Assembly (NCBI GenBank): GCA_032716605.1
Contig: CM064518.1
Location: 47,595,774 to 47,659,773, forward strand
Direction: 5' to 3'
Origin: Paralithodes platypus
Taxonomy: Eukaryota; Arthropoda; Malacostraca; Decapoda; Lithodidae
DNA length: 64,000 nucleotides
Of this stretch, positions 62,586 to 64,000 are shown piece by piece (position 1 is the stretch's first letter; every line of letters begins with the position of its first letter). Made by a program: the position numbers and the translations under genes. The notes under the pieces were generated by a model. The model saw only the letters and a program-made list of their open reading frames with translations, did not search any database and was not told where the DNA came from.

Positions 62586-63335
62586 AATAGTCAACTTTGA
62601 GGAGACATTAGCCTAACCTAACCTATCCTAGTATTATGGGTGGGGGCTGCCGCCCACACCCCCCCGCTGGTTGGGTAAAAGTGCTAATGGTAGAAATTCA
62701 GTTGGGGTGGAGTGACTAATAGCTTAGGCTATGTTATAATAATCAAGTCAACTTTTAGAAGACATTAGCCTAACCTAACCTATCATAGTACTGTAATATG
62801 GGTGGCGGCAGCCGCCCCCACACCCCCACTGGTTGGGTAACAGTGGAATAAACACAGTATTATGGGACATACCTTACTTCGGCAACGAGATGGCCGAGAG
62901 GCTCACAACAATAACATGAGTGCGGCGGCGGATGTAGCCTAAGATAAAATAAGAAATCCTTGTATTTATTACCCATTAGCGGGTAGCCTACTTTGCGGAA
63001 GTGTAAACCCATGCGAAAAAATCTTAATCTTTATGTTACTTTGCAGTTTGCGGTAAAATTCTAGATCCGGTTTCACAGCAAATTTAGCATTTTGTTTTTT
63101 GTTTTTCTCAGTTTTCTTTAATATAGCCTACAGTGTTGTTCTATACTAAGGAGTGGCAGAAATAAGTATTTACCCTTTATCCAACAATCTAAAAACACGG
63201 CCCCCCACTTGTGGGGAGGGCTATGAAGATCAGGGAAATTGCGGGGTAAGACAAAAATAAGGGGTAATAGTAGCCTAACCTAACCTAGTGGGGGTGTGGG
63301 GGCTGCCGCCCCCACACGCTCGCTGATTTGGTATT
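62586..63335. repeat. CCTAACCTAACCT plus GC-hairpin repeats
   Basis: Two ~110-bp units 160 bp apart (62586 and 62746) and a third partial (63262). Each has AGCCTAACCTAACCTA followed by a self-complementary GGGGGCTGCCGCCC-type segment and CACACCCCC-CTGGTTGGGTA. Confidence 0.75.
62873..62945 (-). other. Candidate non-coding first exon of RPB1
   Basis: The minus strand CATCCGCCGCCGCACTCATG to GTTGCCGAAGTAAG is followed by donor GTATGT at 62872-62867. GC-rich, GCC-repeat, oriented correctly; it carries a 5-codon upstream ORF (ATG TTA TTG TTG TGA). Joining it to the acceptor at 59989 would give a 2.9-kb 5' UTR intron made of transposons. Inference only. Confidence 0.3.
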
Positions 63336-63514
63336 AAAATAATAAAAGATTGACGGTCGCCGAAAAAAAAATCGATGAAGTCTACGGTATTTACTCCGCA
63401 ATCTTCAGCTTTCGCTGTGGATAACAGGAGGTAAATATTAAATTTTTCACAATAATTATAATTCCATTTGCGCCGCTACTGACCGATATAGGCCTATGAA
63501 TGAAGTATGGTATA

Positions 63515-63660
63515 GGCCAGTGGGTCTTAACCTTTTTAAGTGCTCGTACCCCTTGTGCTTCCATAATATTTTCCCATACCCCCTGTCTAAAATCACTTAT
63601 TATAATTGACGATGATGAAGATGAATTTATTATACTGGCCTGCTGGGACAAGCCCTGATT
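63515..63660. mobile_element. Possible hAT-type terminus
   Basis: CAGTGGGTCTTAACCTTTTT followed by AAGTGCTCGTACCCCTTGTG resembles the end of hAT-Charlie-type elements. The partner end is not in the window. Confidence 0.4.
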
Positions 63661-64000
63661 AGGCCAGTGAGGAGTGAAGTGGAAAATATACGATCGAGTG
63701 TTACATGACCTTCTCTGCACTGCAAATAAATGCACACAATACAATGATATACAATTTTACATCAATAGCAAAAGTAGTGACAAAGTATTACAAAATGAAA
63801 TAATGACAATAATCTATTCTAGGATTCGGATCCTCCTAGGACACTTCATCTCTACAAGATGTGGAAAACAAACAAATTAATTCCAAATCAAACAGAAAAT
63901 CACACAAACTACCAGTTATAATTCAAAGCTCCTAGATAGGAGGAGGTAAAAGAGTAATAATAATGTTCAGGTCTTTTATATGGTGCCATTTCTCTCTAGC
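63661..64000. other. Unassigned sequence
   Basis: Nothing recognised up to the window edge. Confidence 0.4.

Noticed and set aside
62586..62785. Telomeric repeat tract
   Set aside because: Only 2-3 CCTAA units at each place, embedded in a repeated non-telomeric unit.

Overview
Animal nuclear DNA, most probably from an arthropod and, by inference, a decapod crustacean. The one host gene is an RNA polymerase II largest subunit (RPB1) of insect type. Around it are dense CA, GATA and ATT microsatellites, short CCTAA (TTAGG-type) runs, and several families of LINEs, tRNA-headed SINEs and short DNA transposons. No bacterial, viral or organellar gene block was seen.

Layout. 1-790: AT-rich minisatellite. 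870-17200: repeat mosaic with a nest of TTAA-inserting (piggyBac-type) miniature elements, CR1/Jockey-type LINE pieces, palindromic elements and microsatellites. 17200-27720: an almost complete I/Nimb-type LINE on the minus strand, broken by a second LINE on the plus strand that itself carries a third. 27720-31386: RTE-type fragments and the 3' flank of RPB1. 31387-59955 (minus strand): complete RPB1 in 13 exons with GT-AG introns and one continuous reading frame of 1918 codons plus stop. All its long introns are filled with transposable elements. 59956-64000: 5' flank with a degenerate LINE, nested TA-inserting elements, a 0.5-kb SINE, CCTAA/GC-hairpin repeats and a candidate non-coding first exon.

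How the parts relate. RPB1 is the only cellular gene I can support. The rest is a record of transposition. Four LINE families appear beside short non-autonomous elements that share their 3' tails (AAC-, GATA-, ATT- and A-ending). Several insertions can be read against their own empty sites, because host repeats occur more than once in the window. RPB1 itself shows a perfect TISU/YY1-type sequence at the start codon, a long run of 15 perfect CTD heptads, Ser4-linked Lys7 heptads in the distal CTD, and a lysine/arginine-rich C-terminal tip. All calls come from reading the sequence; no alignment or database search was run.
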